A program made the translations under genes and the position numbers. DNA of 64,000 nucleotides from Stigmatella aurantiaca. GTDB taxonomy: Bacteria; Myxococcota; Myxococcia; Myxococcales; Myxococcaceae. Positions 62,726-64,000 of this stretch are shown one piece after another. The notes under the pieces are model-generated. The model was not told where the DNA came from. It ran no database searches and saw nothing but the letters and a program-made list of their open reading frames with translations. Within the stretch, counting starts at the first letter, position 1. The number at the start of each line of letters is the position of its first letter. Where the stretch lies: positions 496,001 to 560,000 of the forward strand of contig NZ_FOAP01000001.1 in the NCBI RefSeq assembly GCF_900109545.1, written 5' to 3'.

Positions 62726-64000
62726 CTATTTCTGGCTGTCGGTGGCCAGCTTACCCGAATTGGGGGGAGATGTCAGGGAGTTACCCACAGGGGCGCGCTT
62801 CTCGCGTTCCCGGCGGCGCTCCTCCCTGTCGATGCCCTTGCGGGCATCCTTGAGGTACTGGTCCACCCGTTCGTCCTTGCCACCCTGGGCGCGGTACTTC
62901 TCGAAGAAGGCGATGGAGGTCTGGAAGCGCTCCAGGGTGTCCAGGCCCTCGGGCTCCAGATCCAAGTAGAGAATGGCCAGGTTGAACAGGGCATCGGTCA
63001 GGGTGGGCTGGAGCTTGAGTGCCTGCTCGTACTCGGACCGGGCCTGGGCGAACTGCCCCAGCCCCCGGTAGGCATTGCCCAGGTTGAGCCGCGCGGAGGC
63101 GAAGTCGGCGGCGGACTTCACGGCGGCCTCCAGCTCCTTCACCGCCGAGGCGTAGTCCTGGGTCTCGTTGAGCAGGGCGCCATGGTTGTTGCGGGCCTCG
63201 GCGAAGTCCGGGCGCAGCTGCACGGCGTGCTTGAAGCTCTCCAGGGCCTGGGCGCGCGCGTTGAGCGTGAGCTGCACCACGCCCAGGGCGTTGTGGGTGG
63301 CGGCATCCTGGGGCGCGATGGCCAGGGCGTTCTCCAGCACCATGTGGGCCAGCTCGTGCTTCTTCTCGAGCGAGTACACCTGGGCCAGCACCTGCATGGA
63401 CTTCACGTGGCGCTCGTCCACCTTGAGGGCGCGCTTGGCCTCGGCGGAGGCCGCGTCCAGCTTGCCCTGGTGGAGCAGCGTAAAGGCCAGTGCCGCGCGG
63501 AGGGTGATCGCGTCCGGGCGGGCCTCCAGCTTCTGGCGCAGCTCCGCCTCGATGGCCGGGGCCCGGCCGGTGCGGCAGAAGAGCCGGGCCAGGTAGTCCC
63601 AGGCGGCCTCCTGGTCCGGCTTCAGCTCCAGGGCCTTGCGGTAGGCGCGCTCGGCTTGCTCCAGCTTGCCCTTGCGCTCGCGCACCACGCCCAGGTTGGT
63701 CCAGGCGTAGTCGAGCGTGGGGTTCGTCTTCAGCAGCGCTTCCAGGCCGCGCTCGGCCGTCTCCCACTCGCCCCGCTGGGCGACCCCCACCGCCTGCTCG
63801 AAGTCCGCGCGGGACTGGGCATCCGGAGGGACGCTGGCGGGCGGGGCCGGGGCGGCGGCGGCCTCGGGCGCGGCCTCTGCCGGGGGCGTCTCCGGAGCTT
63901 GGGGGTCCTGGGCGGCCGGAGCGGCCGTGTCCTCCGTCTGAGGCGCGGGGGTGGGGCGCTGCGTGGGGGCCGAGGCGCAGGCGGCGCCCAGCAGCCACCC
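62726..64000 (-). CDS. gltE: Adventurous gliding motility TPR lipoprotein GltE-like (5' end beyond window)
   Basis: The frame is open to the window edge. It begins in a lipoprotein signal (WLLGAAC), followed by an Ala/Pro-rich segment and then about nine TPR units (for example WTNLGVVRERKGKLEQAERAY split over two repeats, and LNLGNAYRGLGQFAQARSEY) to residue ~400. Only the first few codons are missing. GltE (AglT) is a TPR lipoprotein of the gliding complex; the gltE-gltF-gltG order here matches M. xanthus. Confidence 0.85.
   Translation of the reverse strand, partial: GWLLGAACASAPTQRPTPAPQTEDTAAPAAQDPQAPETPPAEAAPEAAAAPAPPASVPPDAQSRADFEQAVGVAQRGEWETAERGLEALLKTNPTLDYAWTNLGVVRERKGKLEQAERAYRKALELKPDQEAAWDYLARLFCRTGRAPAIEAELRQKLEARPDAITLRAALAFTLLHQGKLDAASAEAKRALKVDERHVKSMQVLAQVYSLEKKHELAHMVLENALAIAPQDAATHNALGVVQLTLNARAQALESFKHAVQLRPDFAEARNNHGALLNETQDYASAVKELEAAVKSAADFASARLNLGNAYRGLGQFAQARSEYEQALKLQPTLTDALFNLAILYLDLEPEGLDTLERFQTSIAFFEKYRAQGGKDERVDQYLKDARKGIDREERRREREKRAPVGNSLTSPPNSGKLATDSQK

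Overview
The window is high-GC, gene-dense DNA from a myxobacterium, most likely of the Cystobacterineae (Stigmatella, Cystobacter or Archangium type). The evidence is an adventurous-gliding gltE-gltF-gltG cluster, an AgmC-like giant Ig-repeat surface protein, a protein ending in a MYXO-CTERM-like sorting signal, a SitA-type lipoprotein toxin with an Imm11 immunity protein, and a short Wza-like exporter next to a beta-barrel partner. There are 50-odd credible genes, one tRNA, and several gene or IS relics. Both ends cut genes: a giant surface protein runs off the left edge and gltE runs off the right edge.

Layout. 0-11 kb is a cell-surface block: an OmpA/TSP3 protein and a ~2,200-residue Ig-repeat protein on the minus strand, and a divergent ELWxxDGT/HYR surface protein on the plus strand. 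11-20 kb holds a PLP aminotransferase, the cysteine pair cysE-cysK, an acyl-CoA synthetase followed by a YqaA/DedA-like protein, a nuclease-like lipoprotein with a lamin-tail domain, and an M49-type peptidase. 20-31 kb is mixed metabolism: an AI-2E-type transporter, DoxX, a two-subunit xanthine dehydrogenase, an acetyltransferase, a pseudouridine synthase, a hydrolase, a methyltransferase, and an acyltransferase/epimerase pair. 30-37 kb has a secreted M28 aminopeptidase, a secreted alpha-amylase, a second AI-2E-type transporter, a DUF3175 protein, a Baeyer-Villiger-type monooxygenase and an SRPBCC protein. 37-44 kb has a protoglobin relic, a DUF3592 protein, a divergent TetR/NmrA pair around a G/C palindrome, a probable rifampicin phosphotransferase, an acetyltransferase and an IS630-like relic.

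44-52 kb is the accessory region. It contains a BP74-like protein with its own AT-rich promoter, an AraC/monooxygenase/SDR cassette, a 2OG-Fe(II) oxygenase, a 125-bp inverted-repeat element, and the toxin-immunity pair. It ends beside tRNA-Asn. A partial copy of the sequence downstream of that tRNA, including half of its terminator, lies 6.6 kb away at 45.26 kb in direct orientation. This is what a past insertion or rearrangement at the tRNA could leave behind.

52-64 kb is chromosomal housekeeping and envelope biology. It has an RNA m5C methyltransferase, a murein-recycling operon (LD-carboxypeptidase, serine hydrolase, Mpl ligase) continuing into a TlpA-like lipoprotein and an inositol monophosphatase, then on the minus strand gltE-gltF-gltG, a small exported protein, and a beta-barrel/OPX pair for polysaccharide export.

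The strongest candidate for an interesting system is the toxin-immunity pair at 49.7-51.6 kb. A lipoprotein carries a C-terminal AHH-type nuclease and its Imm11 partner starts one base after its stop codon, the arrangement of outer-membrane-exchange toxins. All family names come from reading the sequences; no database search was run.
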